Assembly: GCA_963750735.1 (NCBI GenBank)
Contig: CAVVRY010000007.1
Location: 248,001-312,000, forward strand
Reading direction: 5' to 3'
DNA length: 64,000 nucleotides
DNA from: JANTGF01 sp963750735
GTDB lineage: Bacteria > Bacteroidota > Bacteroidia > Bacteroidales > VadinHA17
Made by a program: the position numbers and the translations under genes. Positions 19,216 to 28,139 of this stretch are shown one piece after another. The notes beneath the pieces were generated by a model. The model ran no database searches. It worked only from the letters and a program-made list of their open reading frames with translations, and was not told the DNA's origin. Numbering within the stretch: position 1 is the stretch's first letter; each line of letters starts with the position of its first letter.

Positions 19216-19827
19216 CTATTTGTTATTAAGATAATCGTTGCTCGACTTCTCAATCAGATCTTTATGTATATTAATTATCTGCGGCAAAAGTAAAGTCTTT
19301 TCATCATTTATTATAACATAGTCAGACTTCTTTATTCTTTGCTCATCATTCAACTGATTTTTAATCCTTGCCAGTACATTATTACGTTCCGCCTGATCGC
19401 GCTTAACAACTCTGGCAATACGAAGTTCCTCCTGTGCAGAAATCGTAATGACAAAATCAAGGAACTTCTCACCTCCAGATTCAAAAATTATAGCAGCCTC
19501 CTTAACTATATAAGGTAGGTTGTTATATTTCCTGGTCCAGATTTCAAATTGGTTAAAAACAGCCGGATGAATAATCCTATTGAGCTTTTCAAGTAATTTT
19601 TTTTCTTTAAAAACTGCTTCCGAAACAGCCTTTCTGTTCAATTTGCCATCCAGGTATATTTTGGCACCAAACAAATCTATTATCTTCTTTTTAACAATAG
19701 AATCTGTTTCTACAATTTCCTTCGAAACATCATCAGCATGAAAAACAGGGATGCCCATTCGTTTAAAGATTTCACATACATATGACTTCCCGCTGCCAAT
19801 CCCTCCTGTTATTCCTACCTTCAGCAT
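19216..19827 (-). CDS. coaE: Dephospho-CoA kinase
   Basis: 203 residues. The P-loop 'GITGGIGSGKS' is at residues 5-15, followed by 'FHADDVSKEIVE' (substrate-binding Asp region) and 'AIIFESGG' and 'RIKNQLNDEQRIKKSDYVI' in the lid and CoA domain. It catalyses the last step of coenzyme A synthesis. Its ATG overlaps the stop of the ybbR-like gene by one base (TAATG), which indicates translational coupling within the nusB-yajC-ybbR-coaE run. Confidence 0.96.
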   Translation of the reverse strand: MLKVGITGGIGSGKSYVCEIFKRMGIPVFHADDVSKEIVETDSIVKKKIIDLFGAKIYLDGKLNRKAVSEAVFKEKKLLEKLNRIIHPAVFNQFEIWTRKYNNLPYIVKEAAIIFESGGEKFLDFVITISAQEELRIARVVKRDQAERNNVLARIKNQLNDEQRIKKSDYVIINDEKTLLLPQIINIHKDLIEKSSNDYLNNK

Positions 19828-20822
19828 TATTTCTTTTCGATAATAAAATCCACATATGTTGGATGAATCCTAACAGACTGAACAAATTCAGGATATGATT
19901 CTATATTAACTTTTAGCTTATTTCCAGTTGTGGATTGAATCGATTCATAATCCACTTCAACCCAAAACAAGTCAGATGAGATATTGTCAAAAGTTCCCAG
20001 GCCAGAAACACATGTTAGAGTTACCTGGTTGGGGAATGTCCTCAAAATAAGTGAATCTGGTAAATTCCCAGCTCTGATTGGGACTTTAAAGCTTGCTTCC
20101 GTAAATTGCTCTACAGGAATGGAAAGCTCCACCTGTTCATGGGAAAATACAACTTTGGGTGGCGTAGTTAGGTCAACTTGTTCGCTTACAGAGTTTTTTA
20201 GATCTGTATAAGATTTATAAACTGTACGAATACCTTTTAGTGTATCCAGGATAGAAGCAGGACCTGAAACAACAATACTATCCGGATAGGTGCTTATCTT
20301 ATCGATTAATAAATACTGTCTGGCCAGAGAATAAGAAATGTTTGGAAGAATTGGGAGTTTTTTATGTTCCATTTCATCAAACTTGAAATTCAGTGTATCT
20401 GGTAATATTTCCAGGATCTTCATTTCATCTGAAAATCTTCTTTCAAACCTTCCATGAAGATCGCTTGTTAACAAAAAAAATTCAGATGAATTTTTCTTTT
20501 GTCTAAAAACATAGGACTTCATATCCAGTGTTAACGGCACCAATTTTGTACTAAGCTTGTACTTCAGCAAGGTGTACCCTGAAGCCTGGATTCTTATAGT
20601 AAGTATTGAAGGTAAATCATTTACAAGAACTTTATTATCTATTAAATTCTGGTAACGAACCGGGAATTTAATATCAGAAACCGCATTTTTATTCAGTTCA
20701 TTTAAAAGCCAGAACAAAGATGAAATGAATAAGAAAAAAAGAAAAATTAAAGAATTTTTGTTAAACTTCTTCCTAATCCGAACCCAAAGTCCTGACAAAC
20801 CTGTATATAAAATTAGCTTCAA
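19827..20822 (-). CDS. YbbR-domain membrane protein
   Basis: 331 residues. A single N-terminal transmembrane segment ('SLIFLFFLFISSLFWLLNEL') is followed by an extracytoplasmic beta-rich region with YbbR-like repeats, for example 'IKFPVRYQNLIDNKVLVND', 'YLLIDKISTYPDSIVVSGPA' and 'FKVPIRAGNLPDSLILRTFP'. In Firmicutes the related CdaR regulates the c-di-AMP cyclase. In Bacteroidota the gene sits by convention between yajC and coaE, as here. Partners in this organism are unknown. Confidence 0.82.
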   Translation of the reverse strand: MKLILYTGLSGLWVRIRKKFNKNSLIFLFFLFISSLFWLLNELNKNAVSDIKFPVRYQNLIDNKVLVNDLPSILTIRIQASGYTLLKYKLSTKLVPLTLDMKSYVFRQKKNSSEFFLLTSDLHGRFERRFSDEMKILEILPDTLNFKFDEMEHKKLPILPNISYSLARQYLLIDKISTYPDSIVVSGPASILDTLKGIRTVYKSYTDLKNSVSEQVDLTTPPKVVFSHEQVELSIPVEQFTEASFKVPIRAGNLPDSLILRTFPNQVTLTCVSGLGTFDNISSDLFWVEVDYESIQSTTGNKLKVNIESYPEFVQSVRIHPTYVDFIIEKK

Positions 20823-20964
20823 ACCAAAATTTTAGTTTAACAACTTTCAACTTACTGTCCATCCTAAATAAATGTTTGCACTTCATTATTACCGGGAAAG
20901 ATATAGCTTAATCTGCCGGATAATCAGTATAAATAACTGATTTATAATTAGAAGAATAGAAAAA

Positions 20965-21288
20965 CTATTTCTGCTGTGCAATATCGCCAGAGCTTTTTAA
21001 GATGGCACTTTTATCAATCTTAATCCTAATCTTATCAGCAATTTCCACTGTTACAATCTGGTCGCTTATCTCAGCAACTTTGCCATATATTCCTCCTGTA
21101 GTGACTACTTTATCACCTTTCTTTAAACTTTCACGATAGGTTCTTAATTCTTTCTGCTTTTTCATTTGTGGCCGAATCATAAAAAGATAGAATACAGCCA
21201 TAATTAAAATCAGGGGCAAAAAAGTTGTTAGCGGACTTTGACCTTCTGCAGGGGAAGCCATTAATAGTACTGTTAAGAAATTACTCAT
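20965..21288 (-). CDS. yajC: Sec translocon accessory subunit YajC
   Basis: 107 residues. One membrane helix ('LILIMAVFYLFMIRPQ') ends in the conserved 'RPQMKKQKEL', then a soluble domain with 'KKGDKVVTTGGIYGKVAEI', the family signature. YajC associates with SecDF-YidC at the inner membrane. The start at 21288 gives a short periplasmic N-terminus. It lies between DUF1573 and YbbR in the conserved Bacteroidota order. Confidence 0.94.
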   Translation of the reverse strand: MSNFLTVLLMASPAEGQSPLTTFLPLILIMAVFYLFMIRPQMKKQKELRTYRESLKKGDKVVTTGGIYGKVAEISDQIVTVEIADKIRIKIDKSAILKSSGDIAQQK

Positions 21289-21320
21289 AATGAATTTTAA
21301 TTTAAATATTAATTTTTATA

Positions 21321-21764
21321 TCAGTTTATATTGCTGATTACTTCAGCCTGGATATTTAATACTTTTCGAACCGGCGTACCATTGGTACGGATGGCAATTG
21401 ACTTATTCTGTGCACCCATCTTTCCTTTGCTATCAAAAACTACCTCTAGCTTGCCACGACTACCCGATGCCAATGGCTCCTTACTATAATTGGGAATGGT
21501 ACACCCACAGGTGGCTGAAGCCGATGTAATAAGGAGTCCGCCACTTCCAACATTTTCATAGAAGAATGTAAAGCTTACTACTTCCCCCTGGATAATTTTT
21601 CCAAAATCATGAGCCTCAACAACAAATTCTATTTGCGGCATTCCCTGAATAGTATCCTTTTCAGAACTTGAGCCTACACCCTGTTTTAAGTCTTTATTAA
21701 CACATGAAATTGAGAAAATCATGCTAAGCAAAGAAATACAGAATATTACAGCAACTTTATGCAC
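21321..21764 (-). CDS. DUF1573 lipoprotein
   Basis: The frame is open from 21863, but its only upstream start is a TTG and it would put 33 unlikely residues ahead of a signal peptide. A GTG at 21764 gives 'HKVAVIFCISLLSMIFSISC', a clean lipoprotein signal. The mature part has the DUF1573 core: 'HDFGKIIQGEVVSFTFFYEN', 'SATCGCTIPNYSKEPLASG' and 'IAIRTNGTPVRKVLNI', an Ig-like fold with a characteristic CGC motif. Such proteins are abundant in Bacteroidota and of unknown role. It follows nusB in the run. The family is certain; the start is inferred. Confidence 0.85.
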   Translation of the reverse strand: MHKVAVIFCISLLSMIFSISCVNKDLKQGVGSSSEKDTIQGMPQIEFVVEAHDFGKIIQGEVVSFTFFYENVGSGGLLITSASATCGCTIPNYSKEPLASGSRGKLEVVFDSKGKMGAQNKSIAIRTNGTPVRKVLNIQAEVISNIN

Positions 21765-21880
21765 GGCTAAATATATTAATAAACTCTTATAGTTTCTATT
21801 CAAACACACAGAAAAGTTATTATTTTCGGCTGCAAAGAAAGCAGATTTAAATAAGTTGCACAACTTTAGAGTTCAAATAA

Positions 21881-22828
21881 TTATAATTCGCCAATTAAAC
21901 CTTTCCCCTTCTTTACAATGATCTTTTCCTTTTTCAGGTTCTCTGTAATCTTATCTAATATTCCATTAATAAAAGTTCCACTCTTATTTGAACTATAAAT
22001 TTTTGAAAGTTCAATATACTCGTTCAGACTTACTTTTACCGGAATGTCTGAAAAAGCAACCATTTCAGTAATAGCCAGCTCCATAATCAGAATATCCATT
22101 AAAGCTATTCTGTCAACATCCCAGTTTTCAACATATTTTTCAATTAATTTTTTATTATCTGTATGTTTTAATATTGCTTTTCTTAGCAGATTTTTACTAA
22201 AATTCCGATCGTCCTTATTTGTAATTATCTCATCCATTTTTGGTAAAGGAATATTACCTGGAGAAGAATTCTTAATTGATTTCACTATTCGCGAGAGGGT
22301 AAATTCAATATCATCGTTCCAATAAATACTCTGCTCCTCCAAGCATTGATAAAGGTCCTCAGACGCTGCTATATAATTTGAATAAATCTTAATAATAAAT
22401 TTCTTATCCTCATTCGGCCCGGCAGGGTTTTTCATATAATCCTGGTAATCATCAGATGCTAAAATAACCTGAAATAGCTTTCTTACTACTTCAGGATAAT
22501 TGACCCAGCTAATTTTCTTCTTCTCAATAACTTCCTTAAAAGTCTTGTTTTCCCTCAATTCCCTAATAAACCAGTTGTCAATAAATTTAGTATTTGGGTT
22601 AAGGTCTTCTTCAGTTGGTTTCCTTTTCTGAAGGGCCAGATCTATTCTTGATTTTGAATAATCAGCAATTTCTATTAGAAGTAAAAAGAGCAGATAATAA
22701 AGTTCAAACATTTTTTCAATACTATGAAAAAGTTCTTTCTCTGCTAAATCAAGTTTTTCTCCCCCTCTTTTCTCAAAGGCATAAAAAGCATGCAGGACCT
22801 TAGTCCTAAGCAACCTCCTGTTAATCAT
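21881..22828 (-). CDS. nusB: Transcription antitermination factor NusB, long Bacteroidota form
   Basis: The ATG at 22828 gives 'MINRRLLRTKVLHAFYAFEK', the common start of Bacteroidota NusB; other in-frame ATGs lie 12 and 27 bp upstream. At ~315 residues it is about twice the E. coli length. The canonical NusB helical fold is in the C-terminal half ('LIEKYVENWDVDRIALMDIL', 'ELAITEMVAFSDIPVKVSLN', 'YSSNKSGTFINGILDKI'). The N-terminal half is an extra helical domain seen across the phylum. It binds boxA RNA with S10 in rRNA antitermination. First gene of the seven- to eight-gene minus-strand run down to 16225. Confidence 0.93.
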   Translation of the reverse strand: MINRRLLRTKVLHAFYAFEKRGGEKLDLAEKELFHSIEKMFELYYLLFLLLIEIADYSKSRIDLALQKRKPTEEDLNPNTKFIDNWFIRELRENKTFKEVIEKKKISWVNYPEVVRKLFQVILASDDYQDYMKNPAGPNEDKKFIIKIYSNYIAASEDLYQCLEEQSIYWNDDIEFTLSRIVKSIKNSSPGNIPLPKMDEIITNKDDRNFSKNLLRKAILKHTDNKKLIEKYVENWDVDRIALMDILIMELAITEMVAFSDIPVKVSLNEYIELSKIYSSNKSGTFINGILDKITENLKKEKIIVKKGKGLIGEL

Positions 22829-22981
22829 ACGCTTATGAAGCATTAAGTGAATCACAAAAATACAACCTTTTCACATGCCAACAAAAGATTTCCGGCAAAT
22901 ACTACAATTATTATTAATAATACCTGAATTGGAAAAAATAAAATTGCAAAACTATGTAATCAGCATATTAAAATTATTTTT

Positions 22982-22989
22982 TACTTTTG
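22982..22989 (+). promoter_or_regulatory. Bacteroidota -7 box (TACTTTTG) for the PUR-like gene
   Basis: TACTTTTG fits TAnnTTTG and lies 36 bp before the ATG at 23026. This also argues against the longer reading from 22987. No clear -33 box. Confidence 0.45.
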
Positions 22990-23025
22990 CCCGCTGTACA
23001 TAGCCTAATTATAAACTATAAAAGT

Positions 23026-23415
23026 ATGGAAGAAGGAAAGGAAAAAAAGGAAGGATTTGAAAAGAACAATCGTGAAGAGATTTTTTCAAAGGCAGTAAGA
23101 GCAGGGAAGCGTACTTATTTCTTTGATGTAAAAGCAACAAGACGCAATGACTACTATCTGACTCTTACTGAGAGTAAAAAAAGATTTAACCGGGAAGGTC
23201 AACCATTTTTCGAGAAACATAAAATCTTTTTATACAAAGAGGATTTTGAAAAGTTTTCAGATGGTTTGAAAGAAGTCATCGATTTTATTAAAGAAGCAAA
23301 TCCTGTTTTGCTTGAAAGGGCTCCAGAAGAAAATTCAACAGAAATAAAGGAAGAAGTCGCAACAAATGACTTTACCAACGTTGATTTTGAGGACCTGGGG
23401 GATAAAACAGAGTAA
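23026..23415 (+). CDS. DUF3276 / PUR-alpha-like nucleic-acid-binding protein
   Basis: Start at the ATG at 23026 ('MEEGKEKKEGFEKNNREEIF'), since the -7 box at 22982 would lie inside any longer reading. The conserved core 'IFSKAVRAGKRTYFFDVKATRRNDYYLTLTES' (here about residues 19-50) and 'FFEKHKIFLYKEDFEKFSDGL' form a PUR-repeat fold that binds single-stranded DNA or RNA in related proteins. The last ~40 residues are acidic. It is a small cytosolic protein common in Bacteroidota; its target is not known. Divergent from nusB and followed by a possible terminator. Confidence 0.87.
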   Translation: MEEGKEKKEGFEKNNREEIFSKAVRAGKRTYFFDVKATRRNDYYLTLTESKKRFNREGQPFFEKHKIFLYKEDFEKFSDGLKEVIDFIKEANPVLLERAPEENSTEIKEEVATNDFTNVDFEDLGDKTE

Positions 23416-23443
23416 AGTGTAAAAAATTAATTGAGTATTATAC

Positions 23444-23477
23444 AAGGGGTTTACAATATGTTTTCCCCTTTTTTTTA
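23444..23477 (+). terminator. Possible rho-independent terminator after the PUR-like gene
   Basis: AAGGGG (23444-23449) pairs with CCCCTT (23465-23470), and the T run continues to 23476. The stem is short (6 bp) and the loop long (15 nt), so strength is uncertain. Confidence 0.45.
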
Positions 23478-23497
23478 ATTGTAAACCGAAATGAGAT

Positions 23498-23791
23498 TTA
23501 CGTATATTTCTCAGTTTTCTCATTCATAGAAGCATCTTTATCTTTGTGCCACTCTATTTTTAAGTTTGAAATCAGGGATTCAGCCCCCGTATTAAAACAG
23601 ACTTCCTGTGCAGCTTTCACGACCTTCATTATTTCATCATATTCCCCCTCCATTACAGTCTCGAAAGGACATACAGTATATTTTATACCAGACTTACTTA
23701 TAACATCAATTGCCTCATCAACAATATCATAAATTTCCCTGCTTTTTGATTGCGGAATTACCTGGAAAGCAATATTTACTTTTGTGCACAT
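23498..23791 (-). CDS. Thiamine-binding / MTH1187-family small protein
   Basis: 97 residues. 'VNIAFQVIPQSKSREIYDIV', 'GIKYTVCPFETVMEGEYDEI' and 'VVKAAQEVCFNTGAESLIS' match the MTH1187/YkoF-like ferredoxin-fold family (formerly DUF77), some members of which bind thiamine. It is cytosolic. It is a single gene convergent with the PUR-like gene; no thi genes are nearby, so the ligand here is untested. Confidence 0.85.
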   Translation of the reverse strand: MCTKVNIAFQVIPQSKSREIYDIVDEAIDVISKSGIKYTVCPFETVMEGEYDEIMKVVKAAQEVCFNTGAESLISNLKIEWHKDKDASMNEKTEKYT

Positions 23792-23902
23792 TTGGAAATA
23801 TTTTAAAATTAAGCGTCAATATTAGATATTCGAATAAGAGGAATATATCTAAAAACCTTTGAATTTAATACTTTGAGAGACAAAAATACCAATTAATGGG
23901 TA

Positions 23903-23933
23903 TTGAATCGATCATAGATTTAATATACTTTTG
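23903..23933 (+). promoter_or_regulatory. Bacteroidota promoter for the FeoAB fusion
   Basis: TTG (23903-23905), a 20 bp spacer and TACTTTTG (23926-23933) match the phylum consensus and lie 30 bp before the feoAB ATG. No convincing Fur-box palindrome was seen around it. Confidence 0.55.
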
Positions 23934-23962
23934 TTGATTCTTCCTGAACTTTTATTCTTTTT

Positions 23963-26374
23963 ATGAATTTAGCAGACCTCCCCACCACAGACAGCGCTTA
24001 CATAACGCGTGTAAAAGGAAGAGGTGCGTTTCGGAAAAGAATAATCGAAATGGGATTTGTGAAGGGGCAGAAAGTCACTTCCATTAAAAATGCTCCTCTA
24101 AAAGATCCTATTGAATATGAAGTAATGGGATATAAAATTTCATTGCGTAGAAGTGAAGCACAGTTAATTGAAATCTTTACAAAGAAGGAAGCAAAGGAAA
24201 TTAATACAAACCAGTTTAATGGAGTTGTTTCTGATACCGATTACATTAAAACAGCCAATCTAAAACAAAAAACCATCCATGTTGCTCTGGTAGGTAATCC
24301 AAATGCCGGAAAAACTTCGTTGTACAATTATGCCTCTCATTCAAAAGAACATGTTGGTAATTATGGAGGCGTCACCATTGACTCAAGAATGGCTCTTCTT
24401 CAGCATAAGGATTATACTTTTGAATTAACGGATCTGCCAGGAACTTATTCAATATCAGCATATACACCTGAAGAACTTTATGTTCGAAAATACATCTTCG
24501 GTGAAATGCCTGATGTTGTAATAAATGTTGTTGATGCCTCAAATCTGGAAAGAAACTTATATCTAACCACCCAGCTAATAGATATGGATGTTAAGGTGGT
24601 TTTAGCATTAAACATGTTCGATGAGCTTCAAAAATCCGGTGATGAATTTGATTATGTAAGCTTGGGAAAAATGATAGGCATACCCATTGTTCCTACCGTC
24701 GCTCTAAAAGGAAAAGGAATAAAAGAGCTGTTTGACAAGGTTATTGATGTTTTCGAAGATCGGGAACCAGATTATCGGCATATTCATATAAATTATGGAA
24801 TTGAGCCTGAGATTTCTATTAAGAGGATTCAGGAGACAATCTGGAAGAATAAGAAGATTACGGATAAAGTATCTTCCAGGTATTATGCAATTAAATTACT
24901 TGAGAAAGACCGCGCAGCTGAATTCTCCCTATCGAGGTGGGAAAATTACGATCAAATTGAAAGTGTTTCGGAATCTGAAATTGAAAGAATTGAAAAAATT
25001 ACAAATGATGATACCGAAGCATTGATAACCGATTCCCGGTATGGATTTATTTCAGGAGCATTAAAAGAAACTTACGTTAAGAACAAAATTCAGAGGCGAA
25101 ATAATTCGGAAATTATTGATGCCTTTCTTACGAATAAAATATTTGGGTTTCCATTCTTATTTATAGTCTTATTTCTTGCTTTTTACGCCACTTTTGAAAT
25201 TGGAAAGTATCCAATGCATTGGTTAGAAGAACTTGTGGGTTTCACTTCCTCAAAGTTAGGAAATGTGCTCCCTGAGGGACCTTTAACAGACCTACTTATT
25301 GATGGCATTCTTGGTGGGGTTGGAAGTGTAATCGTATTTCTACCTAATATTCTGATATTGTTCTTTTTTATCTCATTGATGGAAGATACTGGTTATATGT
25401 CAAGGGCTGCTTTCATTATGGACAAAATAATGCATAAAATAGGACTGCATGGGAGGTCATTCATTCCTCTGATTATGGGCTTTGGATGCAACGTGCCAGC
25501 AATTATGTCCACCCGCACTATCAAAAACCGCAACAACCGCCTGGTAACAATTCTGATTAACCCTTTTATGTCATGTAGTGCAAGGTTGCCGGTTTATATC
25601 TTAATTATTGGTGCTTTCTTTCCGTCAAATGCAGGACTAGTTTTATTTTTAGTTTATGCTTTCGGAATATTTATGGCTGCACTAATTGCAATTCTCTTTA
25701 AAAAAGTAATTTTTAAATCGGAGGAAGTTCCTTTCGTTATGGAATTGCCACCATACAGGGTCCCCACCTTAAAGTCAACCATAACTCATATGTGGGGCAA
25801 GGGAGGTCAGTACTTGAAAAAAATGGGTGGAATAATTTTGGTGGCCTCAATTATTATCTGGGGTCTGAGCTATTATCCTCAAAATCATTCCACGGCAGGA
25901 GAAGAATTAGCCGGAATTACAAATAATAGCGGAGAAAATTATGGATTACAAAATTCATACATTGGTAAAGTTGGTAAATTCATTGAACCAGTTATGAGTC
26001 CCCTTGGCTTTGACTGGAAGATGAGTGTTGGCTTACTTACAGGGATTGCCGCTAAAGAAGTAGTAGTGAGCACAATGGCGGTTCTGTATCAATCTGATTC
26101 TGAATCAAATGGGGCTGGTACGATTACAAAAATGATCCAGGAAGAAAAATATGCCGATGGAGATCTAAAAGGGGAGAAAGTATATAATCAGGTGGTAGCC
26201 GCCTCTTTCATTATTTTCATACTCCTATATTTTCCCTGTGTAGCAGTTATTTCAGCCATTAAAAAAGAATCAGGGAGCTGGAAATGGGCTTTGTTTACAA
26301 TTTTTTATACAACAAGCCTGGCCTGGATAATGTCCTTTTTTGTGTATCAGACCGGAAAATTACTATTTTTATAA
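23963..26374 (+). CDS. feoB: Ferrous iron transporter: FeoA domain fused to FeoB
   Basis: 803 residues. Residues 1-75 are a FeoA/SH3-like domain ('RKRIIEMGFVKGQKVTSIKN'). The G domain follows with 'GNPNAGKTSLYNY' (G1, about 110-122), 'DLPGTYSISAYTPEE' (G3) and 'NMFDE' (G4), then a helical linker. The membrane part begins 'FGFPFLFIVLFLAFYATFEI' and includes the FeoB pore motif 'GFGCNVPAIMSTRTI' (about 505-520) and 'GIAAKEVVVSTMAVLY'. It imports Fe2+ across the inner membrane. FeoA-FeoB fusions are usual in Bacteroidota. It is followed 5 bp later by a small Cys-rich membrane protein. Confidence 0.96.
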   Translation: MNLADLPTTDSAYITRVKGRGAFRKRIIEMGFVKGQKVTSIKNAPLKDPIEYEVMGYKISLRRSEAQLIEIFTKKEAKEINTNQFNGVVSDTDYIKTANLKQKTIHVALVGNPNAGKTSLYNYASHSKEHVGNYGGVTIDSRMALLQHKDYTFELTDLPGTYSISAYTPEELYVRKYIFGEMPDVVINVVDASNLERNLYLTTQLIDMDVKVVLALNMFDELQKSGDEFDYVSLGKMIGIPIVPTVALKGKGIKELFDKVIDVFEDREPDYRHIHINYGIEPEISIKRIQETIWKNKKITDKVSSRYYAIKLLEKDRAAEFSLSRWENYDQIESVSESEIERIEKITNDDTEALITDSRYGFISGALKETYVKNKIQRRNNSEIIDAFLTNKIFGFPFLFIVLFLAFYATFEIGKYPMHWLEELVGFTSSKLGNVLPEGPLTDLLIDGILGGVGSVIVFLPNILILFFFISLMEDTGYMSRAAFIMDKIMHKIGLHGRSFIPLIMGFGCNVPAIMSTRTIKNRNNRLVTILINPFMSCSARLPVYILIIGAFFPSNAGLVLFLVYAFGIFMAALIAILFKKVIFKSEEVPFVMELPPYRVPTLKSTITHMWGKGGQYLKKMGGIILVASIIIWGLSYYPQNHSTAGEELAGITNNSGENYGLQNSYIGKVGKFIEPVMSPLGFDWKMSVGLLTGIAAKEVVVSTMAVLYQSDSESNGAGTITKMIQEEKYADGDLKGEKVYNQVVAASFIIFILLYFPCVAVISAIKKESGSWKWALFTIFYTTSLAWIMSFFVYQTGKLLFL

Positions 26375-26379
26375 ATTAT

Positions 26380-26544
26380 ATGATTCAAGAGATATTAGCA
26401 ATATTAGTTTTTTCAGCAGCCGTAAGCTATGCGCTTTTTAATTTTGTCCAATTATTTATTCCTTTAAGGAATTCTAAAAGCCCAGGCGGGTGCAATGGTT
26501 GTGGTGGCAGCTGTCACCTTCCTTCAACTAAACAAAAATTATAA
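26380..26544 (+). CDS. FeoB-associated Cys-rich small membrane protein
   Basis: 54 residues from the ATG at 26380, 5 bp after the feoAB stop; the frame is open upstream inside feoAB, but the ATG with the membrane helix directly after is the sensible start. One helix ('ILAILVFSAAVSYALFNFVQ') is followed by a short tail with 'GGCNGCGGSCHLP', three cysteines and a histidine. This is the arrangement of the FeoB-associated Cys-rich (FeoC/P-type) proteins often encoded after feoB. A role in iron handling at the transporter is inferred. Confidence 0.85.
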   Translation: MIQEILAILVFSAAVSYALFNFVQLFIPLRNSKSPGGCNGCGGSCHLPSTKQKL

Positions 26545-26860
26545 GCTTTTCACACCAAAAAAGAAAAGGGACAAAATCTGCAACAAAAAGGGATCTAATT
26601 CAGTATACAAATTATAATTTATGACTGGAAAATTGTCTTTGTGAAAACAATTATGATAAATAACAGTCAAAGCTTAATACAATTTCTTTTTGAAAGGAGC
26701 ATATATACCTGTAAATCTGAATATTACCAATTAGTAAAAGACCCTGGATATTTCAATACTAATCCATAATAATTTAAAATATATTTGATTAAAATTTCTA
26801 TATTTGGCTTTCGAAAATACAAGCTTGTAAACTTAACTTTAGAACATAAAAATTACACCC
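26545..26860. other. Intergenic region, no supported gene
   Basis: 316 bp of AT-rich sequence. It holds a TATATTTG -7-like box at 26799-26806 that may serve the lipoprotein gene at 26861. A 38-codon ORF (26653-26769) has no recognisable features. No RNA gene or terminator was recognised. Confidence 0.5.
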
Positions 26861-27427
26861 ATGAAAAAAAACTTATTATTCCTTATCGTAATTGTTGCAA
26901 TGGCAGCATGTAATAGCCAGGAGCGAAAAGCCGATAATGCTGTTGCTGAAGAGACAATAGTTGAACTCAACATAAACGAACTGCTTGCAGATGCAGACTC
27001 TTATGTTGGTAAACCAGTAAAAATTAGTGGAACTGTAGATCATGTATGTCGGGAAGGTGGGAAAAAGATGTTTATTTTCGGTGATTCTGCTGAAGACCGA
27101 ATTAAAATTACTCCAGGCAAAAAGATGAATACTTTTGAGGTTGAAATGGAAGGCAATGATGTAACTGTTGAAGGTATACTTCAGGAGGTACGAATTGACG
27201 AAGAATACATTGCCAATATGGAAAATGATCTTCAAAAGAGTCTAACTGGAAAAAATGTTACAGATGAAGGTAAACATATGGGTGAAAAGGAAGGTGAACA
27301 AAGTGGAAATGAAATGGAAGCTCAAAAATCACAAATTGATCAATTGAAAGGTCAGTTAGAGTCTTGTGGAGAGGATCACCTTTCATTTTATTCAGTTGAG
27401 TGTTTCAAACTTGAGGAAGTTAAATAG
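26861..27427 (+). CDS. OB-fold-like lipoprotein of unknown function
   Basis: 188 residues. A lipoprotein signal ('LLFLIVIVAMAAC', Cys at 17) is followed by 'INELLADADSYVGKPVKISG', 'GGKKMFIFGDSAEDRIKITP' and 'EGNDVTVEGILQEVRIDEEY', the strand order of an OB-fold domain like those in NrfJ/tRNA-anti-like proteins. A Glu/Lys/Gln-rich helical stretch (about 120-165) is followed by 'ESCGEDHLSFYSVECFKLEE' with two late cysteines and one earlier ('DHVCREGGKK'). It precedes the PepSY-TM gene on the same strand, separated by a terminator-like hairpin. A metal or redox role is possible but not shown. Confidence 0.7.
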   Translation: MKKNLLFLIVIVAMAACNSQERKADNAVAEETIVELNINELLADADSYVGKPVKISGTVDHVCREGGKKMFIFGDSAEDRIKITPGKKMNTFEVEMEGNDVTVEGILQEVRIDEEYIANMENDLQKSLTGKNVTDEGKHMGEKEGEQSGNEMEAQKSQIDQLKGQLESCGEDHLSFYSVECFKLEEVK

Positions 27428-27452
27428 TAAAATTATATTAACGAAAAAAATA

Positions 27453-27488
27453 TAAGGCTGGTAGGATTTACCGGCCTTATTCTTTTCT
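27453..27488 (+). terminator. Rho-independent terminator after the OB-fold lipoprotein
   Basis: AAGGCTGGTA (27454-27463) pairs with TACCGGCCTT (27469-27478) through one G-T wobble, with a 5-nt loop, then ATTCTTTTCT. It lies directly before the PepSY-TM start at 27492, so it may act as a partial terminator inside the cluster. Confidence 0.7.
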
Positions 27489-27491
27489 ATT

Positions 27492-28043
27492 ATGAATTGG
27501 AGAAAAATCAATAGAGTTCTACACAGAGACTTTGGATATTTTTTTGTAGCAACATCCATTATTTATGGTTTATCAGGCATCGCTCTCAATCACATAAAGG
27601 ATTGGAATCCTAATTTTGTAATCAGCTATTCGGAATTTCAAATATCACAACCCATTGAGAAAAGTATGGTTACTGAATCATGGGTGCTTGAGATAATTGA
27701 TAAATATGACGATAAGAAAAATTACAAGAAATACTATTTCCCTGCTGAAAATAGGCTAAAAGTTTTCTTAATTGGAGGTTCTGCCATCATTAACCTGGAT
27801 GATGGTAAAGGATTTATTGAAAAAATTAGAAGACGAAGAATTTTTTATGAAACCAATTATTTACATTACAATCCCGGAAATTGGTGGAAATGGTTCTCTG
27901 ACATTTATGCCGGAGCGTTGATCTTGCTTGCAATTACCGGACTATTCATATTGAAAGGGAAGAATGGAATTAAAGGCAGAGGTGCCTGGCTAACTATACT
28001 TGGATTGATCATACCATTATTCATTCTGTATTTCTTATTGTAA
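27492..28043 (+). CDS. PepSY-associated transmembrane protein
   Basis: 183 residues. 'WRKINRVLHRDFGYFFVATS' with the His-rich helix 'HRDFGY...SGIALNHIKDW' is the signature of PepSY-associated TM helix proteins. A short periplasmic segment ('VFLIGGSAIINLDDGKGFIE', PepSY-like) is followed by 'NYLHYNPGNWWKWFSDIYAG' and two C-terminal helices. It is an inner-membrane protein related to the ferric-reductase-like/siderophore-utilisation PepSY family. The position near feoAB suggests an iron or haem link, which is inference only. Confidence 0.82.
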   Translation: MNWRKINRVLHRDFGYFFVATSIIYGLSGIALNHIKDWNPNFVISYSEFQISQPIEKSMVTESWVLEIIDKYDDKKNYKKYYFPAENRLKVFLIGGSAIINLDDGKGFIEKIRRRRIFYETNYLHYNPGNWWKWFSDIYAGALILLAITGLFILKGKNGIKGRGAWLTILGLIIPLFILYFLL

Positions 28044-28139
28044 GTTTGAATCAGTTTAGTAACTTTGGATAGAGTGCAAAGATTTCTGAATAAGGTCGAG
28101 TAAATTTTTTATATAAGAGGAGTAAGTAGCTGATTCAAA

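Noticed and set aside
22987..23025. Upstream extension of the PUR-like protein
   Set aside because: It overlaps the TACTTTTG promoter box and adds residues not typical of the family.
26653..26769. 38-codon plus-strand ORF between feo genes and the OB-fold lipoprotein
   Set aside because: No membrane segment, motif or ribosome-binding evidence; AT-rich background easily gives such ORFs.
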